From a bacterium (GTDB lineage: Bacteria > Fidelibacterota > UBA8477 > JABMPR01), in NCBI GenBank assembly GCA_013202895.1, contig JABMPR010000090.1, positions 1 to 32,763 of the forward strand: a stretch of 32,763 nucleotides of DNA, given 5' to 3'. Position 1 is the first letter of the stretch; every line of letters starts with the position of its first letter. The translations under genes and the position numbers were made by a program. Of the stretch, positions 1-8,584 are shown piece after piece. A model generated the notes under the pieces. It made no database searches. It was given only the letters and a program-made list of their open reading frames with translations, and was not told the origin of the DNA.

Positions 1-121
1 ACGATACCCTGGCCTGTGATTGGTCCATGACGCTAAGGAATTAGAGCAATGACCCTCTATAGAGACTATGCCCCTAATTTCTTTTCTTCTTCGCTCTGAG
101 CCTAATCAACGGAGGTAAAAA

Positions 122-1051
122 ATGTTAGTAGCTGTTCTCATGATTCTAGTCGTTTTCTCGTTCACCGGTGTGGCAGTGCTAAATGTGTCTTATTTATCAA
201 GCTCAGCCACAATTGATACAAAAGATAACATTAAAATGCAATATGCTGTAGAATCAAATATCAATGAAGCTCTCTGGCGTATTAATGCCGGGGTTGATTC
301 ACTGGTGAATTTTAGTTCCGATGGCGTTACCTGCAGTTGGGAATCCAGCTCAAATATTCTCTCTGTATCGGTTGACAATTTTATTATGGAATCTGAAATC
401 TTATTGGATCTATCTGAGGATACCCATTTTGATCGTGCCCTTGCTTCAAGCACTCCCATCACTACCAATGGGTACACCACCTTGATTGAGGATCAGCATC
501 AAAAGCGGCAATTCAGCTTTTTGCCTCAGCCCGATATACAATTTTTTCTGGATAACGCTGATGTGGTTCACCATGGGAATGGTGCATCATGGCATGAAGC
601 TTCCCTTGTGGTAGAAGGAATTCATGTATTTACAGGAAACAATTTAGATATTGCTGATATTTCATTAAACAATAGCACCCTGATTTTTTTAGGAAAGAAT
701 ATAATTTTTAACGGTACAAATGTCATCAAAGCACCCATTCCACTAGACTCGATTGCTGCCCTCCCCGCTCTTATGTTTACCAATCCTGAAGCCAATCTTG
801 TATTAGCTGAAGGAGATTCCATTGAGGGTGCTATTTTTTGTGCTGGTTCACTATCACTTGGCGAAGTTACACTGTCCGGTCCTGTTGTTGCGCAGTCAAT
901 TTCGTTGACGAGCAACATTGATTTTATGGATGGGGAATATGAGGAATATTTCCGCTGGACAAAAGGATTTGGGAACCAGCAAGACTATGACTGGCCAAAA
1001 CAGATTGGTAGATGGAAAACCCTAAAATGGAATAAGACAATTGCGATTTAA
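122..1051 (+). CDS. PilX-like (prepilin-like) protein, leader absent
   Basis: The protein starts with one long hydrophobic helix (LVAVLMILVVFSFTGVAVL, about residues 2-20), followed by a small-residue and polar stretch and then YAVESNINEALWRIN. This is the layout of PilX/GspK-type minor pilins, whose helix lies inside the pilus and whose head is periplasmic. The rest (about residues 60-309) is rich in beta-forming residues with no motif I recognise. The start is fixed by GGAGG at 111-115, six bases before the ATG, and by an in-frame TAA at 116-118. As called, there is no charged leader or prepilin peptidase site before the helix, which is odd. The codons just upstream read N-Q-R-R and then stop, so the gene may have lost its leader by a nonsense change. 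It may instead be a plain signal-anchored protein. The ORF is surely coding; the pilin assignment is tentative. Confidence 0.6.
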   Translation: MLVAVLMILVVFSFTGVAVLNVSYLSSSATIDTKDNIKMQYAVESNINEALWRINAGVDSLVNFSSDGVTCSWESSSNILSVSVDNFIMESEILLDLSEDTHFDRALASSTPITTNGYTTLIEDQHQKRQFSFLPQPDIQFFLDNADVVHHGNGASWHEASLVVEGIHVFTGNNLDIADISLNNSTLIFLGKNIIFNGTNVIKAPIPLDSIAALPALMFTNPEANLVLAEGDSIEGAIFCAGSLSLGEVTLSGPVVAQSISLTSNIDFMDGEYEEYFRWTKGFGNQQDYDWPKQIGRWKTLKWNKTIAI

Positions 1052-1179
1052 ATTTATTATGAGTTGGCCGAGATCAAGCGGGAAGCCTTAGTAGGAAGCT
1101 TAATTCGAATGAAACTAGATATCGCCTCCAGGTTTAACTACCTCCATATTACGCTCCATCACTATATTTTTATTTCTAG
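1052..1179. other. Convergent gap, no gene seen
   Basis: Short spacer between the convergent PilX-like gene and the response regulator. I see no RNA gene and no stem-loop with a T-run that would serve as a clear terminator. Confidence 0.4.
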
Positions 1180-1569
1180 CTACGAAGCCTGAGGCGAATT
1201 GGGCAGATACTTATTGAGGATATCGTGGAGAACCCCACCCATTATTGGCTTTGTGAGAAATTCTGTTGCGCCCGCCTTTAGGACCTCCTCTCGATTCTGT
1301 GGTAAAGCATGGGCTGTGATGGCAATAATAGGTAGTTTTTCTGAAAACCTACTCCTAATGTATTTAATCAAGCTTTTCCCATCCTCCCCACCAGGTAAGA
1401 AAATATCGATAATGATCAAATCGAACTCACTCTCCTTAAGTACCTCCTTGGCCTTTTTAGCGGTAGGAACAATACTCAAATCATATAAAGGTTCAAGAAT
1501 GACCGAATAATATTGTTGTGACGAAATGTCATCCTCCACAATTAATAGCTGTGGTTTAGATTTATTCAT
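1180..1569 (-). CDS. Single-domain response regulator (receiver only)
   Basis: This is a CheY-like receiver domain of 129 residues with nothing after it. The acidic pair is at D13-D14 (IVEDD), the phospho-acceptor is D55 (LIIIDIFLPGG), the conserved threonine is T85 (IAIT) and the lysine is K107 in FLTKP. All residues needed for phosphorylation are present. Its ATG overlaps the stop codon of the upstream histidine kinase by four bases (ATGA), so the two are probably translated together and it is the likely phosphorylation target of that kinase. With no DNA-binding or enzymatic output domain, it should act by protein contact or as a relay to another protein. The receiver identity is firm; the target is unknown. 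Confidence 0.93.
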   Translation of the reverse strand: MNKSKPQLLIVEDDISSQQYYSVILEPLYDLSIVPTAKKAKEVLKESEFDLIIIDIFLPGGEDGKSLIKYIRSRFSEKLPIIAITAHALPQNREEVLKAGATEFLTKPIMGGVLHDILNKYLPNSPQAS

Positions 1570-4500
1570 GATTTTTCCCCCTCATATTTTGGAAAAATTA
1601 GAGTGAAGGTGGTTCCAACATCTTTTTTACTCTCATATTCAAGCTCAACATCATTTAGTTCAAGATATCTCTTCGAAAGCGCTAACCCCAGACCCACTCC
1701 CTGGAAAATCTTGGTGGTCCCCTCAGTCTCCTGGGTGTAGGGTTGATATATCCGATTTTGATATTCCTCAGAGATTCCAATTCCAGAGTCTTTAATTGAA
1801 AGCATAACCTGCTCTTTCTTAAAGCCCAGCCTGAGTACTACTTGACCTTCAAAAGTATATTTGATGGCATTCTCGGTTAGATTGAGAATGGCCTGGTGAA
1901 CACAGTAATGATCGGCAAAGATTGCTACATTTTGGTCACCCAAAATAAATGTTAAATCCAGGTTCTTTTCATCAGATTGAGCTTTGAGCTCAGCAACCAC
2001 TGCTTCTATAATTGATACTAAGTCCAACTCTCGTCTTTGGACTACTATTGTACCTGCGTTTAATTGGGCGATGTTCAAAATAGAATCAACTGTATGCATT
2101 AAACGATTACTTGAATTGTTAATGTATTCAAAGATTTCATGATCTTTGGCACTGACGATATCGCCATATTTTTGCCTGAATAAATCAGAAAATCCGAGTA
2201 TGCTATTGAGCGGTGTGCGAATCTCGTGGGAGATATTTGCGATAAATTGATCTTTAACCATATTGGCTTGTTCTGCTATGTTAAGAGAGTCAGCAATTTC
2301 TCCCTCAGCCAACTTTCGATTGGAGATATCACGAATTATCCCTGTATAGCGTTTATGACTTTTTGACTCCCAGCTAGATAAGGAGAGTTCAATGGGGAAT
2401 TCAGAACCGTCTCTCCGAAATGCGCATAGTTCGATAGTTTTCCCTACTAAGTTTTCGCTGCTCCCATCCCCAAGCTGTGTTAAACTGATTTGATCATCCT
2501 GACCCTCTTGATCCGGGATGACATCTTGCAGATCCATATTCAGCATCTCGCTTGAAGAATACCCAAATATTTTTTCCGCAGCCTGATTCCAGGAAAGTAT
2601 CATTCCCTTTTCATTGATGGTTATGATTGCATCAGCGGCTGATTGTGTAATAGATCTATTAAGTTCTTCGCTTTCGCGGAGCGCCACCTCTGACGCTTCT
2701 CGCTCATGAACTTCGCGTTTAAGGGCATCATGGATACGCGCATTATTAACCGCAGCACTGACATATACACCAATGGTTGTGGCATATACCAGTTCGTCTC
2801 CAACGAAGGAGTTATTCTTCCGTGAGAGAGTGATCGCCCCAATCGCATCATTCAAAATCATAAGCGGAACCACGAGTAAATTATTTTCATCTACCACCGG
2901 GGTTCCGGGAATCTGAAAAGCACCGGGGTGCTGAGCGGCATTATTGAATATCATCCCGTTTTTCGCTTTAACAGCCTGTCCGGTAAGACTATTATCAATT
3001 TCCAGATTGGTAGATATAATTGCCTCATAGAAAAGAGGTTCACTGGACGTTACAGGAATTAGTGTGGATCCTGATTCATCAAGGAGATAGACGGTAACAC
3101 CATCACAACTGAGTAGGGACTGAATCTCAAGACTGACATTGTCAAGTACATCCTGAACATCGAGGGATGATCCTAGTTTGTGGGCTGTCTTTAATAACTG
3201 ATCTTGTCGCTGAGCATAATTAACTAATAATATTTCTGCTTGTTTATGCTCAGTGATATCGCGACCAACAGCCTGGATCTCCTTCAACTTCCCATTTTCA
3301 TCGAATACGCCCCGATCAATCCACAGGTGCCAGACTTTGCTGCCATCTTTTGATTTGGTTTCGTGTTCGTCGATTATAAAGGGATTGTCTGGGCTAAGCG
3401 CGGCAATCTTTTCATTAACTCTCTGCACTTCAGCCTTAGATAGCTCCCCCATAAAGCTCTTACCAGTTACTTGTTCTGATGTAGTGTTGAAAGCACGGCA
3501 GTAACTATCGTTTACAAAAATACGCGTCCCATCCGGTAAGTAGCGCATAAGGAACTCGGTCTGATCCTGAACAACGCTACGGTAACGTTCCTCACTTAGC
3601 TGCAATTCCTCCACTGCTCTGTTACGCTGAGTAATGTCACGGAAACTCCATACACGTCCGATAACCTCTTCATCTAGCCATTGAGGCATGGAGTAACGCT
3701 CAAAGATTCGATCATCATTTAATTCAATTATATCAAGACTCTTACTCCTGTTGTTTTTGTAGAGCTCTTTGACCTTTGTCAGGAACTCATCTGGATGGGC
3801 AAGTTTGCCCACGATATATTCTAATGCCGCTTGGTCATTGCCTGATTCGCAGATTGAAGCAGGGATCCCCCACATATCCACAAACTTTTGGTTAAATGAT
3901 GACCAGGTACCATCCGTGGCAACCACAAGAATGCCATCTGCCGTGGATTCCAACGTCGATTTCAAAATAGACTCTGACCATTCTCTAATCCCCTCAGCCT
4001 GCTTTCGGTCGCTGATCTCAGCTCTCAGCTCGACTGTATATTTCTCCAGTCGTCGGATAACCGGATTACCAAGCCGGAAGAACACCAGACTAGCCAATAG
4101 GACAATCAAAGCTGTTATAAAGCCGCCCCTCAAAGCTGCCCGGAGAAAAGGAGCTCGTATCTCAGCAAGGTCGATCTTTGCAACTATTCCTATGTTCAAC
4201 TTTTCCACATAATCATATGCTGCAAGAACTATCACCCCATGATAATCGAACCCAACCATTGTCCCTCTTCCACCCTTGAGTGCCCGGCGTTGTGGTTCTG
4301 CCCACTCAGAAACAATTGGAATTGGTTGAGGCATGCTATCATCATTTCGATGTTGTAATAGGAAGACAATGGAATCACCTTTTTGTTGTGCCAAGGTGAA
4401 TTCTAATGTCTGTCCCTGTTGTTCGAAATATGCATGGGCTTCTGTAATCTGATTCAGAGCGGCTGAGTATGGGGTGTAATTCTGGCTTTCGTCAGTTAGC

Positions 4501-5408
4501 GCTTCAGCTCGACTCATTTCAAGCTGCGCGAATGCTTCCACCAGATGGGCCTGTCTTTGAACAGTCGCAAATAGTTGATTCTCACGCTGACTAAACTCGT
4601 GGCGATAAAGTATTATGGTCAGAATCAACACAGTAATCGCGCTGATTCCAATCATGAAGGACAACAGCAGAGCAAATCTTCTCCGGGGGCTGAAGGGCTT
4701 TCCACTTTCACCCAAGGGACGTCTCAGGATCTGCTTCAAGATGCTATTTTCACCTGTTTCCGCTATGATTGATATACCTAACATAAAGAAAGCTAGCGCT
4801 GTCGTTAGAGCCATGGGAACCGTACTGCCTTTGCCATAGAGTAAAGGAGTCCCATACAGATAAGCACCACAAAATATCAAACTGGTAATCAAAACGAAAC
4901 TTCCCAGACCACTTGAAAGATGTCCTAACAATACTTTCTGAGAACTTATTTTTTGCCTTAGCAGAAGGGCAATCATTGCGAGACCTGACAGAAAGAACAG
5001 GACCGCAGTTGCTGGTGATACGTGTACACTGGAAATATCTACGAGATATTCAGTTTCGGGTACAAGCATTTTCTCGAAGCTATGATCCATTCCTGTGAAG
5101 TACTCTACAAACTCCCATGCGCCAAAAATAGAAACCAAGGAGGCTATAGCAATTAAGGCTAAGTGAATTTGAGTCGATAAGGATCTATTAATAATTAGGA
5201 GCAATATCCCTCCTAGCAAAAAGAAGCTGATAGCTGTGCCAGGGGCCATGAGAATGTAACTTTCCCTAATAACGCCAGTAAGCTTAAAGCCCGGCATGTA
5301 GCCCAAAAGACCAATGACGGTAAGGACAATAACCCCTCTTGCACTAAACAATAAGGTTCTCATGAAAACTAAATTCCGTCTTGAGTTTTGATCAAATTCT
5401 TCCGTCAC
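1566..5408 (-). CDS. Membrane sensor histidine kinase, 3 PAS + GAF
   Basis: Transmembrane sensor kinase of 1280 residues. About seven hydrophobic segments occupy residues 20-268. A likely extracytoplasmic sensor loop follows (about 270-425), then another membrane helix (about 427-446). Next come PAS (about 480-600), PAS (605-725), GAF (740-895) and PAS (915-1035), HisKA with phospho-acceptor H1061 in NISHEIRTPLN, and the HATPase domain (N1180 in the N box, DSGIG at 1207, GVGLGL at 1237). No receiver is fused; it is supplied by the overlapping downstream gene. The called start is GTG (5406-5408) without a clear ribosome-binding site. An ATG at 5361-5363 (residue 16), just before the first helix, is an alternative. 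The signal sensed cannot be read from the sequence. The PAS and GAF domains suggest one cytosolic redox or small-molecule input besides the periplasmic loop. Confidence 0.93.
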   Translation of the reverse strand: MTEEFDQNSRRNLVFMRTLLFSARGVIVLTVIGLLGYMPGFKLTGVIRESYILMAPGTAISFFLLGGILLLIINRSLSTQIHLALIAIASLVSIFGAWEFVEYFTGMDHSFEKMLVPETEYLVDISSVHVSPATAVLFFLSGLAMIALLLRQKISSQKVLLGHLSSGLGSFVLITSLIFCGAYLYGTPLLYGKGSTVPMALTTALAFFMLGISIIAETGENSILKQILRRPLGESGKPFSPRRRFALLLSFMIGISAITVLILTIILYRHEFSQRENQLFATVQRQAHLVEAFAQLEMSRAEALTDESQNYTPYSAALNQITEAHAYFEQQGQTLEFTLAQQKGDSIVFLLQHRNDDSMPQPIPIVSEWAEPQRRALKGGRGTMVGFDYHGVIVLAAYDYVEKLNIGIVAKIDLAEIRAPFLRAALRGGFITALIVLLASLVFFRLGNPVIRRLEKYTVELRAEISDRKQAEGIREWSESILKSTLESTADGILVVATDGTWSSFNQKFVDMWGIPASICESGNDQAALEYIVGKLAHPDEFLTKVKELYKNNRSKSLDIIELNDDRIFERYSMPQWLDEEVIGRVWSFRDITQRNRAVEELQLSEERYRSVVQDQTEFLMRYLPDGTRIFVNDSYCRAFNTTSEQVTGKSFMGELSKAEVQRVNEKIAALSPDNPFIIDEHETKSKDGSKVWHLWIDRGVFDENGKLKEIQAVGRDITEHKQAEILLVNYAQRQDQLLKTAHKLGSSLDVQDVLDNVSLEIQSLLSCDGVTVYLLDESGSTLIPVTSSEPLFYEAIISTNLEIDNSLTGQAVKAKNGMIFNNAAQHPGAFQIPGTPVVDENNLLVVPLMILNDAIGAITLSRKNNSFVGDELVYATTIGVYVSAAVNNARIHDALKREVHEREASEVALRESEELNRSITQSAADAIITINEKGMILSWNQAAEKIFGYSSSEMLNMDLQDVIPDQEGQDDQISLTQLGDGSSENLVGKTIELCAFRRDGSEFPIELSLSSWESKSHKRYTGIIRDISNRKLAEGEIADSLNIAEQANMVKDQFIANISHEIRTPLNSILGFSDLFRQKYGDIVSAKDHEIFEYINNSSNRLMHTVDSILNIAQLNAGTIVVQRRELDLVSIIEAVVAELKAQSDEKNLDLTFILGDQNVAIFADHYCVHQAILNLTENAIKYTFEGQVVLRLGFKKEQVMLSIKDSGIGISEEYQNRIYQPYTQETEGTTKIFQGVGLGLALSKRYLELNDVELEYESKKDVGTTFTLIFPKYEGEKS

Positions 5409-5539
5409 AGTTTCATATTCGGAGATTGGATTTAGGTCATCCTGCCCCCATGATTCTTAATCGCTTCGCCACAAAAACAGTCAATTTATAATCTTGTCAC
5501 TATCAAATAAAATAAGGTAGTTCTGCCCAATCTCATACC

Positions 5540-5562
5540 GCACAAGTATAATATATTTGTGC
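5540..5562. promoter_or_regulatory. Dyad over the -10 box, operator-like
   Basis: A 23-base near-palindrome has arms GCACAA and TTGTGC around an AT-rich, nearly self-complementary centre. It covers the -10 box of the candidate kinase promoter, the usual position for a repressor site. No T-run follows, so it does not look like a terminator. The binding protein is unknown. Confidence 0.4.
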
Positions 5563-5573
5563 CATTTCCTCAA
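5545..5573 (-). promoter_or_regulatory. Candidate promoter of the kinase operon
   Basis: Read on the minus strand, TTGAGG (5568-5573) and TATACT (5545-5550) are separated by exactly 17 bases, a good fit to a housekeeping -35/-10 promoter. It points towards the sensor kinase gene and lies in the 279-base gap before it. The caveat is that the consensus in this lineage is not known. Confidence 0.45.
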
Positions 5574-5687
5574 TTCTCAGAAATGTGGAATTACCCACGC
5601 AATTCGCATGAGGTAAGGCGAAATCAATTGTGTACACCATGCTGAACGTCAGTTCGGAATGCCTGTCTTTCTTTTTAGAAAATCCCC

Positions 5688-6935
5688 TTACTCATCCTGC
5701 TTCAAATCTAAATCGAGCTCACTTTCGTATATCTCTGAAATATATTTTTCCAACCAACGATTGAATTTCTTTAATTGTCTTTTGTTGATCCCCTTTTTTC
5801 GCCATTTCCCAAGATATTGATGAGTTTCAGTAATAATTTTTTTCTCTCTTGGTAACAGTACCTGAGCAAATCCCGTCCCCTGCTTGTTCATGAGTGGAGC
5901 CAGATTCAGATAATCATCACCATTTCCCCGGATATTGGGATAACAGCGTTTTTTCAACTCCATAGCCGCGTGATTTAGGGGTGCTGGATGATTATCTCGT
6001 GAGGTCAATAGTTCAGGTAAGAACTCTGCATCAACAACCCAAACAGGGGTGACTATGGTCGCCATTTGCCAGCCTAGGATTGTCCACATGGTTGTAGCCT
6101 GAGGATCTTCATCTGGCAACACGCCTTGTGTAATCATAGTCGAGGCAGAGTTATAACGTACGACATAATCACGAAAAGGTATAAATCGAGTGTCATTTGC
6201 ATCCTCCGGCAAATCTGTATCGTAGACATCGGTTTTTAGGAGTGAATGATTAAGATTCCGGGTGCCTTTTTCTAACAATAACTCTACGGAAAGCTTTGTG
6301 GTGGTCATACTCTCGCTAAATAAATTACTGGTTGTCTGGAGTCGGATAAAGCCATAGCCTTCGTCCTGTGCTCCACTGAAAGAATAATTTGTGCGTAGTA
6401 AATAACCATCCGGGGCAATCTCTGGATCATGGGCATCGTATTTTTTAAATTCATAATAACCCGTTTCATAATATGCCGCACCACCCTGGGCATCAATCAC
6501 ACCAAAATTAGCTGCTAGCCCCCATTTCCCGGACGAATTACTTAATAAGTCCTCAAAATCTTCAAGACTGGCACATATCTCCAAAGCCTTGCGCATAAAC
6601 AGACCTTCCTGGTCATCCGCAACATCACAGGTCAAGCCAGAGTTAAGATTGTAGGATGCCGTATTCATTATGGCAAATCCAGCCGAATTACTGCCCATCC
6701 AAATTTCAGCGTTGCTACTATCTACTAGATTCGCAACCCCTACAAAATCGTATTTCTCACCTTCAACAAAGACCAGCTTATTCTCATGAAAGCCGGTATC
6801 CCTGTGTTTCCAGAGCAGTGGTCGACCATCTGCGGTGGCTTTCCCAGATATTACTGCTGATGTGCACGCCCAGGCATTACTCATGGCAAACAGCAGTAGA
6901 ACAATGGGTAATATTATTAGCTTTTTAATCCTCAT
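5688..6935 (-). CDS. Exported Ntn-hydrolase, C45/C69-like
   Basis: Secreted N-terminal-nucleophile hydrolase of 415 residues. A signal peptide (MRIKKLIILPIVLLLFAMSNAWA) runs straight into C24 of ACTSAVISGKATADGRPLLWKHRDTG. This resembles the start of C45/C69-type peptidases and acyltransferases, where the exposed cysteine is the nucleophile and the following Arg/Asp region helps shape the active site. Signal peptidase cleavage after A23 would free Cys24 without a separate pro-peptide. The AWAC sequence is a poor lipobox, so I prefer nucleophile over lipoprotein. Substrates in such families are amide bonds of dipeptides or acylated amino acids; the exact one cannot be told. The ATG has AAAGGA upstream at about ten bases. 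It lies 66 bases downstream of rnhA and may share its transcript. Confidence 0.78.
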   Translation of the reverse strand: MRIKKLIILPIVLLLFAMSNAWACTSAVISGKATADGRPLLWKHRDTGFHENKLVFVEGEKYDFVGVANLVDSSNAEIWMGSNSAGFAIMNTASYNLNSGLTCDVADDQEGLFMRKALEICASLEDFEDLLSNSSGKWGLAANFGVIDAQGGAAYYETGYYEFKKYDAHDPEIAPDGYLLRTNYSFSGAQDEGYGFIRLQTTSNLFSESMTTTKLSVELLLEKGTRNLNHSLLKTDVYDTDLPEDANDTRFIPFRDYVVRYNSASTMITQGVLPDEDPQATTMWTILGWQMATIVTPVWVVDAEFLPELLTSRDNHPAPLNHAAMELKKRCYPNIRGNGDDYLNLAPLMNKQGTGFAQVLLPREKKIITETHQYLGKWRKKGINKRQLKKFNRWLEKYISEIYESELDLDLKQDE

Positions 6936-7001
6936 AAATATTTATCCTTTGCCTGCTATATAGTGCTGCTGGAATATTTGAATATAGAACAAAATTAGCA
7001 G

Positions 7002-7739
7002 CTATTTGGAGAACCTGGTGTAGCCAATATCCTGGAGGAGTATTGTTGAATTTTTCGCTTCATTGGCAAGCAGATCACAGCGTTCATTTTCTTTGTTTCC
7101 AGCATGGCTCCTGACCCACTTGAAGTCCACACTATGCATTTCAAGGAGATTTAGCAATTGCTCCCATAAATCAACATTTTCTGCCATTTTACCATCAGAC
7201 TTATGCCAGCCTTTTCGCCGCCAACCTTTTGCCCAGCCCTTGGCGATTGTGTCAACCACATATTTACTATCAGAGTGCAGAACAACTCGAGAAGATTCTT
7301 TTAATGATTGTAAGGCAACGATACAAGCCATGACTTCCATCCGATTATTGGTGGTCAATTCATAACCCGCTGAGAATTCTTTACGCAGGTCGCCCCTTTG
7401 CAAGACCACGCCATAGCCGCCTATACCAGGATTAGGTGATGCACCACCATCAGTATGAATGATTATTTTACTTCGCTCGAGATTTTTTCTGGATTGGTCA
7501 AAAGTATTGCTAGACTCATCATGGGATTTAATCAAATCGATAAGCTTTTGATCAACTGATTCCGATGCAGCCAGGATGCATTCACGTAACCACTGAATTG
7601 CTTCCTCCCTGGCCCCAAAGCTTTTATACTTAGCACCCTTAAACCCATTTATCTGAGCAGACGCTTCATCCCAGTTATTATATAATCCGGGTAAGCGCCC
7701 TGAAAAGATAGCGTATATTTTTTTTGCTTTAGCGGTCAA
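7002..7739 (-). CDS. rnhA: Ribonuclease HI with hybrid-binding domain
   Basis: Cleaves the RNA strand of RNA-DNA hybrids (R-loops, primers). Residues 7-53 (KIYAIFSGRLPGLYNNWDEASAQINGFKGAKYKSF) form the hybrid-binding domain (viroplasmin type) found in eukaryotic RNase H1 and some bacteria. A linker to about residue 90 leads to the catalytic domain with D97 (HTDGG), E135 (NNRMEVMA), D157 (HSDSKYVV) and D222 (CDLLANEA), plus H212 (RSHAGN). The basic handle KGWAKGWRRKGW is present. All catalytic residues are intact. The start is TTG at 7737-7739: I find no ATG or GTG between it and the upstream in-frame TAG. There is no obvious ribosome-binding site, so expression may be low. The membrane protein gene lies 34 bases upstream. 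Confidence 0.95.
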   Translation of the reverse strand: MTAKAKKIYAIFSGRLPGLYNNWDEASAQINGFKGAKYKSFGAREEAIQWLRECILAASESVDQKLIDLIKSHDESSNTFDQSRKNLERSKIIIHTDGGASPNPGIGGYGVVLQRGDLRKEFSAGYELTTNNRMEVMACIVALQSLKESSRVVLHSDSKYVVDTIAKGWAKGWRRKGWHKSDGKMAENVDLWEQLLNLLEMHSVDFKWVRSHAGNKENERCDLLANEAKNSTILLQDIGYTRFSK

Positions 7740-7773
7740 GATTTTAGGATTGTGATTGAAATAGCAGCGGTGT

Positions 7774-8364
7774 TCACACTAAAAACTTGAATAGAATGAA
7801 GCCTGCGCCCGCAACAAATAATGCTCCAAATATCCGATGATTCTGCAATACAAAAACATCAAAGCCATTATTCATTCTCTCTAGGGGCAATAAAAGCAGG
7901 CGTGTGGAGATCCAACGATTTAGTGAGCTGGCTATTGCTTTCAATTTTTCAGGATTAATTGCCAACAGTACCCACACAGGTAGCCCTATAGTAATCGTAA
8001 TCAACAATACATATCGAATTGTTTCGAGCAAAACCCCTATTCTAATCCCAGATTCGAAACTTGATGCAAATACCATATATTCTACAGCTGTGGGAACCCG
8101 TGTAACAGTTAAGTAAAGCGCTATAATCGAAAGCACAATCATCACGCTACCAACAGCTATATTATTTGTAAAGTAAAACGAGTCAGTGTCATGAATAATA
8201 TCAAGTGGTTTTGTGCTTTTTCTGGATGAAAACCAGGTATTTCCTGTCTTACTCAACTTGGCAATCACTTCCGGCTTAAAATACAGGATTGCACCCATGA
8301 CAAAGGATATGCAGCCCCCGATGATAAAAAACAGTTCAATCATCTCTAAATACATTGTATCCAT
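7774..8364 (-). CDS. Small multi-pass membrane protein, unknown
   Basis: I do not recognise a family. The protein has about four or five hydrophobic segments: IELFFIIGGCISFVMGAILYF near the N-terminus, NIAVGSVMIVLSIIALYL, YVLLITITIGLPVWVLLAI and a C-terminal IFGALFVAGAGFILFKF. A soluble loop between the first two contains SSRKSTKPLDIIHDTDSF. I start it at the ATG of MDTMYLEM (8362-8364), which has GGAG seven bases upstream within a purine-rich run. The ORF track starts ten codons earlier at a TTG, placing that ribosome site inside the gene. It is 196 residues long and probably heads the minus-strand group with rnhA. It diverges from bipA. Confidence 0.7.
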   Translation of the reverse strand: MDTMYLEMIELFFIIGGCISFVMGAILYFKPEVIAKLSKTGNTWFSSRKSTKPLDIIHDTDSFYFTNNIAVGSVMIVLSIIALYLTVTRVPTAVEYMVFASSFESGIRIGVLLETIRYVLLITITIGLPVWVLLAINPEKLKAIASSLNRWISTRLLLLPLERMNNGFDVFVLQNHRIFGALFVAGAGFILFKFLV

Positions 8365-8584
8365 AATATGTCTCCACCCTCCGGTCTTACCCAATTAACA
8401 TTCGGCTGCCACTAAAGTAATCGCACTCCACCAGCATTCCAAAGTCTTGATTTGCAGATATCATCCATCTCCATCACATTTTTTCATAGGAATCAGCTGC
8501 TTTCGAACGCATCCTACGCCCGCTTTTTTAACTAGTTAATATTGTGTAGTTTCTGAGGCATTGGAAACTCATGAAAGGGAATAA
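8365..8584. promoter_or_regulatory. Divergent promoter region before bipA
   Basis: This 220-base region must hold the promoters of bipA and of the divergent membrane-protein gene. It contains the 12-base perfect palindrome TTAACTAGTTAA (8528-8539), about 45 bases before the bipA start. I find no convincing -35/-10 pair and no RNA gene. Confidence 0.35.

Noticed and set aside
1069-1110. GAGTTGGCCGAGATCAAGCGG, reminiscent of a tRNA-Leu D-arm
   Set aside because: No matching acceptor stem, anticodon arm or T-arm around it.
1199-1510. 103-residue ORF opposite the response regulator
   Set aside because: Antisense shadow of a clearly real receiver gene.
3769-4839. Plus-strand ORFs of 65-147 residues opposite the sensor kinase
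   Set aside because: Shadows of the kinase reading frame; serine-rich composition typical of antisense frames and no ribosome sites.
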